From CAZQEZ01 sp964592475 (GTDB lineage: Bacteria > Bacteroidota > Bacteroidia > Cytophagales > Cyclobacteriaceae): 7,335 nucleotides of DNA. Below are positions 1-6,433 of this stretch, piece after piece. The position numbers and the translations under genes were made by a program. Positions within the stretch are counted from its first letter, which is position 1. The number at the start of each line of letters is the position of its first letter. The stretch is from contig CAZQEZ010000191.1 in NCBI GenBank assembly GCA_964592475.1, positions 1 to 7,335 of the forward strand, written 5' to 3'. The notes beneath the pieces are model-generated. The model did no database searches. It was not told the origin of the DNA and saw nothing but the letters and a program-made list of their open reading frames with translations.

Positions 1-2
1 AG

Positions 3-215
3 GTCAGGGAATGGATGCGCATCAACCCCAACAATCTGAAATATTATCTCAAACAGTTGACCCAATACGGCTATTTGCAGGTGATCAGCCAGCAAAAGCG
101 ACAAGGCTTTGAATATGAAGTAAGTGACAAGGAGGAATACGAACGGTTGAACGGGGCATTGAAAACGGCATTGGACTCAGCTTTGGCCAACATCAAAAAG
201 CAAAAGAACGGCTAA
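3..215 (+). CDS. 3' end of a gene with a winged-helix-like C-terminus (partial, cut by window edge)
   Basis: The frame is open from the first full codon of the window (V-R-E-W-M-R-I-N-P...), so the gene begins upstream. The ATG at 15 is probably internal and should not be taken as the start. The visible residues read as a small helix-turn-helix or winged-helix unit: RINPNNLKYYLKQLTQYGYL looks like a recognition helix followed by the turn into the wing, and QGFEYEV looks like the wing strand. A lysine-rich amphipathic tail ends at TAA. It lies about 90 bases upstream of a tyrosine recombinase remnant on the same strand and is visibly richer in G+C than the AT-rich DNA further right. I infer it is an accessory or regulatory protein of the same mobile element. 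The family cannot be named from this fragment. A primase- or replication-related protein with a winged-helix tail is another possibility. Confidence 0.6.
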   Translation, partial: VREWMRINPNNLKYYLKQLTQYGYLQVISQQKRQGFEYEVSDKEEYERLNGALKTALDSALANIKKQKNG

Positions 216-218
216 TGC

Positions 219-304
219 GGATAATGAACGGATAATTACCTCAATTATCCATTTAACTAACTGATAATCAAAATGTAAACCCTTATGGATAACTGGATAA
301 CCAA
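219..304. repeat. Cluster of GGATAA motifs, including a perfect inverted repeat
   Basis: The spacer between the two mobile-element genes repeats one short word. GGATAA occurs at 219-224, 230-235, 287-292 and 295-300, its complement TTATCC at 245-250, and TGATAA at 262-267. The pair at 219 and 230 is 11 bases apart, about one helical turn. GGATAATT (230-237) and AATTATCC (243-250) form a perfect 8-base inverted repeat around a 5-base centre. CTGGATAACCAA (293-304) also recurs inverted as TTGGTTATCCAG at 422-433, inside the recombinase remnant. Spaced direct and inverted words like these suit binding sites for a recombinase or a helix-turn-helix regulator, but that role is inferred. The hairpin is too AT-rich and lacks a T-run, so it is not an obvious terminator. 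Confidence 0.5.
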
Positions 305-305
305 A

Positions 306-745
306 ATGCAAGGCAGGCACTTTTTATTTTATCTGAACAACTACCTGGAATGGCTGCAAAGATTAGGCTATGCAGAAGCCACGGTCTATGGCCACGGCAA
401 ATATTTATATTATTTTTTCAATTGGTTATCCAGGCAGGGCGCGTGAGCCAATTAAAAGACATAGAATCAGTGCATCTAAGTCAATACCAAAGCTATTTAG
501 AAACAAGGAAACACCAAAGAAAGCCAGGCGGATTAAGTGCCAGTATCATTTACGCCTACATGAACGTGATCAAAAGCTTTGACAAATACCTGCAGCAGCA
601 TGGACTGGGCAGTCTGCCGATCAAGCATTTACAGCTTCCGGAGCCAATCAAAACAGAAAAGGAAGTGCTGATCTCAGCAGAAATAAACTTTAAAAACGGT
701 GGGAATGACATTATTTGGCCCACAGGAGACCTATACCATTGCTAA
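306..745 (+). pseudogene. Tyrosine recombinase/integrase, frameshifted and truncated (N-terminal core-binding domain only)
   Basis: The ATG at 306 opens 46 residues (LFYLNNYLEWLQRLGYAEAT..., then YYFFNWLSRQG) that read like the first SAM-like helix of an XerC/D-type integrase and end at TGA 444-446. The match continues in another frame from about 440: VSQLKDIESVHLSQYQSYL, then SIIYAYMNVIKSFDKYL, then a linker ending KTEKEVLISAEI. Removing one GC dinucleotide from the GCGCG run near 438-443 would join the two parts as RQG-VSQLKDI, so a small slippage indel explains the break. Recombinase-like sequence stops near 683. The following residues to the stop at 743-745 do not fit, and the catalytic domain with its Arg-His-Arg-Tyr residues is absent. 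A protein could still be read from an internal ATG at 350, but it would lack both the true N-terminus and the active site. Normal family length is about 300-400 residues. It is certainly not an active recombinase. Confidence 0.8.
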
Positions 746-821
746 AACAAGTGAGGGTGACAATTTTATAGCTAATGGGTTAATAGTGGGTCTGGAAGAG
801 CTGAAAGAGATGACTCATTAA
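687..821 (+). pseudogene. Relic of the C-terminal end of a Hint/intein-like domain
   Basis: In the frame that ends at TAA 819-821 the residues read ETYTIAKTSEGDNFIANGLI, then VGLEELKEMTH. The pattern Y-T-I, about nine residues, then N-F-I-A-N-G-hydrophobic-V is the typical end of Hint (hedgehog/intein) modules, where a beta strand leads into the NF-x-ANG block. The usual His-Asn splice or cleavage dipeptide does not follow; VG-EE takes its place, as in some non-splicing Hint-like tails. An in-frame stop at 684-686 closes the frame upstream and no plausible N-terminal part is present. The piece begins right where the recombinase remnant loses its similarity, so it looks like the far side of a deletion or insertion junction. 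It is short, so the family call is a pattern judgement. Confidence 0.5.
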
Positions 822-879
822 ATTGTTTAAATGAAATAAAACTATTTTGTTAATAAGTAGAGGCGAAATAAAACAAAGC

Positions 880-907
880 AAAAAAAAGGGACATTCGTCC
901 CTTTTTT
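880..907. terminator. Bidirectional intrinsic terminator after the peroxiredoxin gene
   Basis: A perfect stem GGGAC (888-892) / GTCCC (897-901) with a four-base ATTC loop is extended by an A-run on the left (880-887) and a T-run on the right (902-907). It therefore has a U-tract in either direction. On the minus strand it starts one base after the peroxiredoxin stop codon. On the plus strand it shields that gene from transcription coming out of the mobile-element scar. Confidence 0.9.
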
Positions 908-908
908 G

Positions 909-1544
909 TTATTTATTCGGTTGTGGCGTGGTACGTAAGTAAGGCCTGATTTCCTTAAACCCTTTGGGAAATCTTTCCGGAATTTCTGAAGTAGGTATTG
1001 CCGGAGACACCACTACATCTTCACCATCTTTCCAGTTGGCGGGAGTAGCTACGCTAAAGTTGGCAGTCAACTGCAAAGAATCGATTACCCTTAATATTTC
1101 ATCAAAATTTCTACCGGTAGAAGCCGGATAAGTTAAAATCAGTTTCACTTTTTTATCAGGAGCTACAACAAATACACTTCTTACGGTCATTTTGTCATCT
1201 GCGTTAGGGTGTATCATATCGTAAAGCTCTGATACTTTTTTGTCATCATCAGCGATGATCGGGTAATTGAGTTTCGTGTTTTGAGTTTCGTTGATATCTT
1301 TTACCCACTCATTATGCGAATCGATAGGATCTACACTTAAAGCAATTACTTTAACATTGCGTTTGTCAAATTCACTTTTAATCTTTGCTACCGTACCCAG
1401 CTCCGTGGTACATACCGGAGTATAATCTGCTGGGTGAGAGAATAAGATTCCCCAGCTATCTTCCAGCCATTCATGAAATTTAATTTCTCCTTCTGTTGTG
1501 CTTGCAGTAAAATCAGGAGCTACATCTCCAATTCTTATAGCCAT
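909..1544 (-). CDS. 1-Cys peroxiredoxin (Prx6/AhpC-TSA family)
   Basis: This is a cytosolic thiol peroxidase that reduces hydrogen peroxide and organic hydroperoxides. The 211-residue product has the thioredoxin-fold AhpC/TSA domain at about residues 5-140 and the C-terminal 1-cysPrx extension from about 150 to the end (ANWKDGEDVVVSPAIP, then the FPKGFKEIRPYLR region). The peroxidatic motif PxxxTxxC is present as P38-ADY-T42-PV-C45, followed by TTE, and Arg122 (MTVRSVFVV) is the expected active-site arginine. Cys45 is the only cysteine, so there is no resolving cysteine within the chain and an external thiol must reduce it. Length is normal for Prx6-type bacterial proteins. The start is the first ATG before MAIRIGDVAPDF, the normal family N-terminus. 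It is a single-gene unit ending in a terminator one base after the stop. Some databases label such proteins AhpC, but it belongs to the Prx6 group rather than the 2-Cys AhpC group. Confidence 0.95.
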   Translation of the reverse strand: MAIRIGDVAPDFTASTTEGEIKFHEWLEDSWGILFSHPADYTPVCTTELGTVAKIKSEFDKRNVKVIALSVDPIDSHNEWVKDINETQNTKLNYPIIADDDKKVSELYDMIHPNADDKMTVRSVFVVAPDKKVKLILTYPASTGRNFDEILRVIDSLQLTANFSVATPANWKDGEDVVVSPAIPTSEIPERFPKGFKEIRPYLRTTPQPNK

Positions 1545-1618
1545 AGTTATTAATTGTTTTATGGGTTAAAAATATTTATCTAATAAGAACAACTGATAAA
1601 GCAAAAGGTTGCAATAAA

Positions 1619-1648
1619 CAAAATTTTTCTATTTTGGTTATTTTTCAA
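1619..1648 (-). promoter_or_regulatory. Possible promoter of the peroxiredoxin gene
   Basis: On the minus strand TTG (1646-1648) is followed after 19 bases by AAATTTTG (1619-1626), one mismatch from the Bacteroidota -7 element TAnnTTTG. The element lies about 75 bases before the peroxiredoxin ATG. The region is very AT-rich, so a chance match is possible. Confidence 0.3.
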
Positions 1649-1671
1649 ATTCAACCCTAAATTTTAAACCA

Positions 1672-2349
1672 ATGAAAAATCTATTGATTATCCTCCTCCT
1701 CACTGTTTCAAATCTAGTCGCAGCTCAAACTATTGCCGATACAAAAGTTAAAGGAGAAGTTTGGCAAAAAATGGAATCCGAAAATTTCATATTTTATTTT
1801 CAGTCCAAACAAAAAAAAGAAGCAATACAACTAATGAAAATAGCGGAGGAGTCCTTCCAACACAGTTCCAATTTATTAGGGTTTTTGCCTTCGGAGAAAG
1901 TAGAGGTATTTATTTATGATTTAATGCCCAAAAAGAAAACCCGGGATATCACGGTAGTTCTTGACCATGAAAACCATCAAAAAGACATGAATTATGCTAT
2001 CAATTTATTATTATTGGAAGATATGATGGGAAAAAAAGCTTACAAAAAACTACCGGAGTGGTTTACTAAAGGCGCTGCAGCATTTGCTACCACTCTTGAA
2101 TTAAATAGGTCTCAGAACATGCAACCTTCGTTTACTAATCTGGAAATATTGAAAGATAAAGATGCCAGAGCAACTGGTGTAAAAATTTGGCATTACATAG
2201 CAAATCAATACGGAAGAGAAGATATTTCTGATCTTTTAAATCTATCCAGAATTTTAGAAGATGCCAAAGAAGGCATTAGTAAATTATGGGGAATATCGTA
2301 TCAAGAATTTTTACAATCCTTAACACGATATTATAAATCTCAGTCTTGA
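1672..2349 (+). CDS. Exported protein, degenerate peptidase-MA-like (gluzincin-fold) domain lacking zinc ligands
   Basis: The 225-residue product begins with a Sec signal peptide (MKNLLIILLLTVSNLVAAQ, probable cleavage near residues 18-19) and should be periplasmic or secreted. The mature part resembles the small metallopeptidase-like domain often found at the front of Bacteroidota beta-propeller proteins: FIFYFQ near 39-44, a helix ending in LLGFLPSEKVEVFIYD (68-83), then LPEWFTKGAAAF (127-138) and a closing WGISYQEFLQSLTRYY (206-221). In active relatives a HExxH helix comes before the P-x-W-F-x-E-G block. Here the helix reads LEDMM (115-119) and the Glu of the E-G pair is Lys133, so all three expected zinc ligands are missing. 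I infer a non-catalytic protein. No propeller or other domain follows. Its stop is 3 bases from the stop of the convergent S41 gene. The family assignment rests on pattern, not on a search. Confidence 0.6.
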   Translation: MKNLLIILLLTVSNLVAAQTIADTKVKGEVWQKMESENFIFYFQSKQKKEAIQLMKIAEESFQHSSNLLGFLPSEKVEVFIYDLMPKKKTRDITVVLDHENHQKDMNYAINLLLLEDMMGKKAYKKLPEWFTKGAAAFATTLELNRSQNMQPSFTNLEILKDKDARATGVKIWHYIANQYGREDISDLLNLSRILEDAKEGISKLWGISYQEFLQSLTRYYKSQS

Positions 2350-2352
2350 TCT

Positions 2353-3612
2353 TTACCAGGCGCCTATCTCTTTTCTTAAACCTTTCATTGAAATAGTTTT
2401 AGTAGGTGCTACAACCTGAGGGCTTAATTTTCTGCCAGGATCGTCATTAATAGAAGCTATAGCAGCAGCTAAACAATCTTCATTTAAATCACCCCAAGAC
2501 ACGGCAACATCATCTGTTGAAGGAATGTCTGCCGTAATGCCATTAAAATAATCAGCTTGTCCCAGGCTATTATCCACTGAAAATACAATTGGTGCAACCG
2601 CTAAATCATTAATTTTTACCACACTTTGGCCTACCGGTTTGCCACTGGTAGTAGTGCCTATGGTGGTTACTTCCATGTAAGGCCTGAGGCCATTAATAAT
2701 TGCTTCACTTGCCGAAGCTGAACTTCCTGAAGTGATAACATACAATCGTTCCAGATCAATCGACTCACTTAAATACCTAAAAAAGATAGGCTCATTTTCT
2801 CCGCTTCTTTCTTCATTATAGGCTATTTCCAAAAACAGTTCGTTTTCATTTACCGGTTGGTAGATCAAGCTTGCCAAAGTATCTGTAGCGCCCAAAGTAC
2901 CTCCTCCGTTGTATCGTAAATCCAGTACCAATTCGTTGACTCCTTTGGATTTGAAATCGCCAAATACTGCCAAAAGCTCCTCTTTAGATTTATCTATAAA
3001 ATTATTGAATACCAGATAACCGATACTCTTTTCTCCCTCTATAATTACTTCATCGTAAAGTACAGAATTTATATTTACATTACCTTTAGTAACCGATACA
3101 TCTACTATTTGTCCATCCGGCTTTTCAACTTCAAATTGTATTGTTTCTTCATTATTCAATATTTCATTAAGTTTATCTTGCTGGTCAAGCACTGCTACCG
3201 TTTGATTATTGATTTTTTTGATAATATCTCCCCGGTCAAAACCTGCTTTACCAGCGGGAGAGTCACTGTAGGTAAATGTAATTCTTAAATCACCATTGCC
3301 ATCGAAAACCAGCCCCATACCAAAACCAGAAAAAGACCCCTGTCTGAAAAATTGTTCAAAAGCTTCCCAGGAGGTAATAAAACTCCATTGGTCAACTGGC
3401 TTAAAGATGATAGCATCCATCAACTCTTGCGGTGAAGTGTAAATATCCGGATTTACTTCCGGTATTTCTTTATTCCACAAATACCAGTATTTCATTAATT
3501 CATATACCTGCTGATTTAAAGTAGGTTCAGGATTTACTTCATCATCTTTACAGCTACTCAACGTAGTTGCTAAAAGAATAACCAGTAAAAGATAGTGCAA
3601 TATTTTCTTCAT
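2353..3612 (-). CDS. S41 family peptidase, PDZ-containing lipoprotein (C-terminal-processing protease type)
   Basis: The 419-residue protease would cleave exported proteins, typically near their C-termini. The signal peptide ends in the lipobox LSSC, giving lipid attachment at Cys21. The following KDDE fits the lysine-acidic surface-export signal described for Bacteroidota lipoproteins, so the protein probably sits on the outer face of the outer membrane. Residues 32-80 (VYELMKYWYLWNKEIPEV, then DQWSFIT) match the S41 N-terminal domain. A PDZ domain spans about 93-175 (GFGMGLVF, SPAGKAGFDRGDII). The peptidase core follows, with LVLDLRYNGGG at 228-238. The SSASASE block places the nucleophile at Ser300, with Lys325 and Gln329 in TSGKPVGQ. 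The 25- and 4-residue spacings equal those of the Ser-Lys-Gln triad of Bacillus CtpB, so it should be active. It ends soon after the peptidase domain without a sorting domain. It has its own promoter and is convergent with the exported protein gene. Confidence 0.93.
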   Translation of the reverse strand: MKKILHYLLLVILLATTLSSCKDDEVNPEPTLNQQVYELMKYWYLWNKEIPEVNPDIYTSPQELMDAIIFKPVDQWSFITSWEAFEQFFRQGSFSGFGMGLVFDGNGDLRITFTYSDSPAGKAGFDRGDIIKKINNQTVAVLDQQDKLNEILNNEETIQFEVEKPDGQIVDVSVTKGNVNINSVLYDEVIIEGEKSIGYLVFNNFIDKSKEELLAVFGDFKSKGVNELVLDLRYNGGGTLGATDTLASLIYQPVNENELFLEIAYNEERSGENEPIFFRYLSESIDLERLYVITSGSSASASEAIINGLRPYMEVTTIGTTTSGKPVGQSVVKINDLAVAPIVFSVDNSLGQADYFNGITADIPSTDDVAVSWGDLNEDCLAAAIASINDDPGRKLSPQVVAPTKTISMKGLRKEIGAW

Positions 3613-3637
3613 CTATTTATTAATTTTTCAGGAATAA

Positions 3638-3668
3638 CGAAATTAGTTGTTTTGAAGTTTATTTGCAA
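3638..3668 (-). promoter_or_regulatory. Probable promoter of the S41 peptidase gene
   Basis: On the minus strand TTG (3666-3668) is followed after 20 bases by TAATTTCG (3638-3645), one base away from the Bacteroidota -7 consensus TAnnTTTG. The element lies 25 bases before the ATG, which implies a short leader. It comes right after the terminator at 3675-3709, so the gene is likely transcribed on its own. Confidence 0.5.
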
Positions 3669-3674
3669 GACAAT

Positions 3675-3709
3675 AAAAAAAGACCGGCAACAATATTGGC
3701 GGTCTTTTT
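3675..3709. terminator. Strong intrinsic terminator between the TonB receptor and S41 genes
   Basis: GACCG (3682-3686) pairs with CGGTC (3700-3704), and flanking A- and T-runs lengthen the stem to about ten pairs. Above a C/C mismatch the minus-strand loop can add a CAA/TTG stem. The T-run is seven bases on the minus strand and five on the plus strand, so it works best for minus-strand transcripts. It is 236 bases beyond the TonB receptor stop but only about 40 bases beyond a perfect -7 box, so it may serve the small RNA below as well as late receptor read-through. Confidence 0.88.
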
Positions 3710-3743
3710 AATCAAAGCAGTTGAGAGATTTTACTATTGGTTT
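3675..3743 (-). ncRNA. Candidate small RNA of about 70 nt (promoter-terminator pair)
   Basis: Transcription from the promoter at 3748-3777 would begin near 3743 and stop at the terminator ending near 3675. The RNA would have an unstructured, A-rich 5' part of about 35 nt containing CUCUCAACUGC, followed by the terminator hairpin. No ATG occurs before the hairpin, so it does not encode an obvious leader peptide. The next gene has a separate promoter beyond the terminator, so an independent small RNA fits better than an attenuated leader, though a leader with partial read-through into the S41 gene remains possible. No known RNA family was recognised. The ends are inferred from promoter spacing and the U-tract. 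Confidence 0.4.
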
Positions 3744-3747
3744 CCTT

Positions 3748-3777
3748 CAAAGATAATAGAAAAATATGTAAAAACAA
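3748..3777 (-). promoter_or_regulatory. Full-consensus Bacteroidota promoter with no open reading frame behind it
   Basis: On the minus strand TTG (3775-3777), a 19-base AT-rich spacer and TATCTTTG (3748-3755) match both parts of the Bacteroidota housekeeping promoter without a mismatch. It is the best promoter match I found in the window. It fires toward the terminator at 3675-3709. Confidence 0.6.
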
Positions 3778-3944
3778 GCGAATAATAGCATTATATCAAA
3801 ATAAACATTACACTTAACTTATTGATAGCGAAAGTGCCGAATAAAAATTGGATGGTTTTAAACCTTAATATCCCACATTTTGACTTGAGTTTCCACTTTA
3901 AAAATAGCAAATGCAAGTTCGCCAGATCACCAATTCACTAACCT
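3778..3944. other. Non-coding stretch downstream of the TonB receptor gene
   Basis: This is the remainder of the 332-base gap 3613-3944, between the receptor stop codon and the candidate small-RNA promoter. It is AT-rich. I see no open frame with coding character, no convincing hairpin with a T-run close to the receptor stop, and no repeat. It would form the 3' untranslated region of the receptor mRNA if the terminator at 3675-3709 is the one used. Confidence 0.6.
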
Positions 3945-6365
3945 CTAAAAGTGTCCCGATATTGAAACTACAAAATTTCTACCGGCAGCACTTATGCCCG
4001 AGGAATAAGGGCGATAATGAACATCGAGCAAATTTTCTACAGATGCATTCACACTGATTGAAGGGCTAAAATGGTAAGCGATACGCCAGTTGTAAGTTTG
4101 CCAGGCCAATGCACCGTTTGCTGTGTATAAATGGGTTTTAACACTTTCCGAAGGAGGCAAGTTTGCCGCTGTAATGGCCCCGTTGTATTGCATAAAGGCT
4201 TGTGTCTCAAACTTCTTTATTTTATAAGATAATGAAACCTGGCCAAACATGGGAGCCACGTGTCTCAGGGGTTCGTTTTTTTCCAGATCTTTGCCATCTG
4301 TATAAGTGAGTGAGGCACCAAAGACCAAATGAGGGGTTAATTTGCCCTTTACAAATGTACTTATACCTCTAATAAAAGCAGCACCGGCATTTAAATTGGC
4401 TTGTAAATTTTTCCAGCTTCCATCAATCAACAATGAATCCTGTCCGTTGAATTGTACTTCTCTGCGAACAATTGCATCAGTAAGATGGGCATAAAATAAC
4501 GTAAGATCTACTTGTAACCATTCAGCAAACTTTTTTCGCATGCTTAATTCACTATTGTATATGTATTCAGGAGATAAGTTGGCATTAGGAATCACGATTT
4601 CATCTTCAGTAAATTCAAATACTTTGCCAACATCATCTACATTTGGCGATCGAAAACCGGTAGAAAATAAAAGATCTACCTTGAAATCATCAGTTGGCAA
4701 CCATACCAATCCGGCATTGCCGTTGAAGGAACCATTGTCACTATCAAGTTCATTAAAAGGCAAATTAATATCCAAAGGTTCCAGTGCCTCAGCATTGAGC
4801 CAGACATGACTATACCGAAGACCAGCATTCATGATCCACTTTTTATTAATGTTCCATTTATAAGAACTATAAGCAGCCATTGACGAATAAGTACTTCCAC
4901 CACTCGGATAGCGAGTATCGGTAGGTGTGCGCTCACCAGTAACTATGTTTTCTCTGTAAGCGCTTGAATTTACATAATTATAAAATGCCTCCACACCATA
5001 AAACAATTGTTGTTTTTCATCCAATTTTTTATTGAAGTCCATATTAAAATTAAACACATCCAATTTTTCTGTTCTGTGCCTGAGCCGATCATTGTAAAGT
5101 TTGCGATCGTGGCGGCTTTCCTCCACACTTTGATAAGCCAATAGAACACGTGCATCATCAAAAAATCGATTGGGTTGATAAAAAGTAGTAGTCAACTGAT
5201 GCATCATCCAATTTTGTGGGCCATAGTACCACTCAGCATTGACCGGCAGTCCCATTGCATCTTTTTCAATCAATCGATCATAACGCGGTATGTTGCTGCT
5301 TGTACTCAAATGAAAAGCATAAGCCAATTCAACACCATTTTTGGGTCGATATCTTATCTTTTGCAACAAATTGAATTGATCGTAACCAGTTGGTATTTGT
5401 AAATTAGGCTCCTGATTATTAACTATTTCGTCACCGCTTGGTGTCACTCGCACATATTGCATTCGTTTACCAAAATCTGGAAATTCATCACCTCGGCGCG
5501 ACCCGGTGCGTAAGTCATCAAAATTGCTAAAAGTGAGGCTGGTAAGGGATGCAAGATTTTTACCAGCTAAATTAAAATCAACGTGGGCTGTTCTCTCATT
5601 ATTGGCGCTTGAGTAGCGAAGCATTCCATTTCCCGATAGCACTTGATTATTTATTTTAAAATTGGGCTGCAGGGTATGAAAGTCCATTACTCCACCCAAG
5701 GCATCGCTACCATAAATAACCGAACCGGGACCAAAAATTATTTCAGCTCCTTCCATACTCTGAGCATCCAGAGCAATAATATTTTGCAAATTACCACTTC
5801 TGAATATGGCATTATTCATACGCACTCCATCTACTACAATCAAAAGTGAGTTAGCAGCAAAACCTCTAATCATGGGGCTACCCCCTCCCAACTGACTTTT
5901 TTGCATAAATATTTGGCCGGTTTGCTGTAGCATATCGGCTGTGGTTTGAGGGTTGCCGAAAGAGACTTGCCGAGGTGTAATCACCTTTATTTTGGTAGGA
6001 ACTTCTCTTTCTTCCTGCTCCCATTTATTAGCAGATATAATAACCTCCTCAATTTTAATAATTTTTTCGCTCAATTCAATCCGGTAGTTCAGCTTTTGCA
6101 AGTCATTCTTGTTTAAAATATGTTGCTGATAGGCCGGATGCCGAAAAATCAATAGCTCTTGCAGGCCAAAATCTGCTAAAGACGCCTCCCCTAGCCTATT
6201 GGTATTTACCAGCACGGATTCTTTGGTGTTATAAATGGCAACATTTTCAATCGGTATCTGGCTGGTTTTATCCAGTACTTTTATTACTTGGCCAATGGCC
6301 AACGAGGGCCACAAAATCAACAACAATAAAAATCTCACTATCAACAATTTTAATTTCCTACTCAC
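3945..6365 (-). CDS. TonB-dependent outer-membrane receptor, heme/hemoglobin-receptor type
   Basis: This 806-residue gated outer-membrane porin would import a ligand using TonB-ExbBD energy. After a signal peptide (about 1-25, ending AIGQ) comes a carboxypeptidase-regulatory-like domain (about 26-100, VIKVLDKTSQIPIENVAIYN), then the TonB-box-like IEEVIISANK (105-114). The plug covers about 120-235 with SPMIRGFAANSLLIVVDGVR and FGPGSVIYGSDALGGVMDFH. The 22-strand barrel fills the rest and ends in Phe after SISGHF, as the Bam machinery expects. The plug and the FRSP (571-574) and PNANL (593-597) blocks correspond to the FRAP and NPNL boxes of heme receptors such as HemR and HmuR. No histidine lies between the boxes, where HemR carries a heme-binding His, so the ligand is uncertain: heme, hemoglobin, a siderophore or something else. 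No hmuY-like, heme-uptake or SusD gene is next to it. Length is normal and the frame intact. Confidence 0.92.
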   Translation of the reverse strand: MSRKLKLLIVRFLLLLILWPSLAIGQVIKVLDKTSQIPIENVAIYNTKESVLVNTNRLGEASLADFGLQELLIFRHPAYQQHILNKNDLQKLNYRIELSEKIIKIEEVIISANKWEQEEREVPTKIKVITPRQVSFGNPQTTADMLQQTGQIFMQKSQLGGGSPMIRGFAANSLLIVVDGVRMNNAIFRSGNLQNIIALDAQSMEGAEIIFGPGSVIYGSDALGGVMDFHTLQPNFKINNQVLSGNGMLRYSSANNERTAHVDFNLAGKNLASLTSLTFSNFDDLRTGSRRGDEFPDFGKRMQYVRVTPSGDEIVNNQEPNLQIPTGYDQFNLLQKIRYRPKNGVELAYAFHLSTSSNIPRYDRLIEKDAMGLPVNAEWYYGPQNWMMHQLTTTFYQPNRFFDDARVLLAYQSVEESRHDRKLYNDRLRHRTEKLDVFNFNMDFNKKLDEKQQLFYGVEAFYNYVNSSAYRENIVTGERTPTDTRYPSGGSTYSSMAAYSSYKWNINKKWIMNAGLRYSHVWLNAEALEPLDINLPFNELDSDNGSFNGNAGLVWLPTDDFKVDLLFSTGFRSPNVDDVGKVFEFTEDEIVIPNANLSPEYIYNSELSMRKKFAEWLQVDLTLFYAHLTDAIVRREVQFNGQDSLLIDGSWKNLQANLNAGAAFIRGISTFVKGKLTPHLVFGASLTYTDGKDLEKNEPLRHVAPMFGQVSLSYKIKKFETQAFMQYNGAITAANLPPSESVKTHLYTANGALAWQTYNWRIAYHFSPSISVNASVENLLDVHYRPYSSGISAAGRNFVVSISGHF

Positions 6366-6433
6366 TCAGTCAAACAATAAAAAGTTTATCTAATTTCTCA
6401 ATGCTTAATACGAAATAATATTCAATTATGTCG

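Noticed and set aside
293..433. The 12-base inverted pair CTGGATAACCAA / TTGGTTATCCAG as terminal repeats of an insertion element
   Set aside because: The second copy lies inside the recombinase coding remnant, no target duplication is seen, and one 12-base inverted match is expected by chance in a window this long.
370..582. Short plus-strand frame within the recombinase remnant
   Set aside because: It is a shadow of the recombinase frames with no domain-like character.
1627..1650. TATTTTGG as a promoter -7 element for the exported protein at 1672
   Set aside because: It needs two mismatches to TAnnTTTG, and the same AT-rich stretch gives many such near matches.
4540..5849. Several short open frames opposite or alongside the TonB receptor gene (4540-4809, 4970-5161, 5175-5402, 5643-5849)
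   Set aside because: They are out-of-frame shadows of a well-conserved receptor, with low-complexity products and no recognisable domain.
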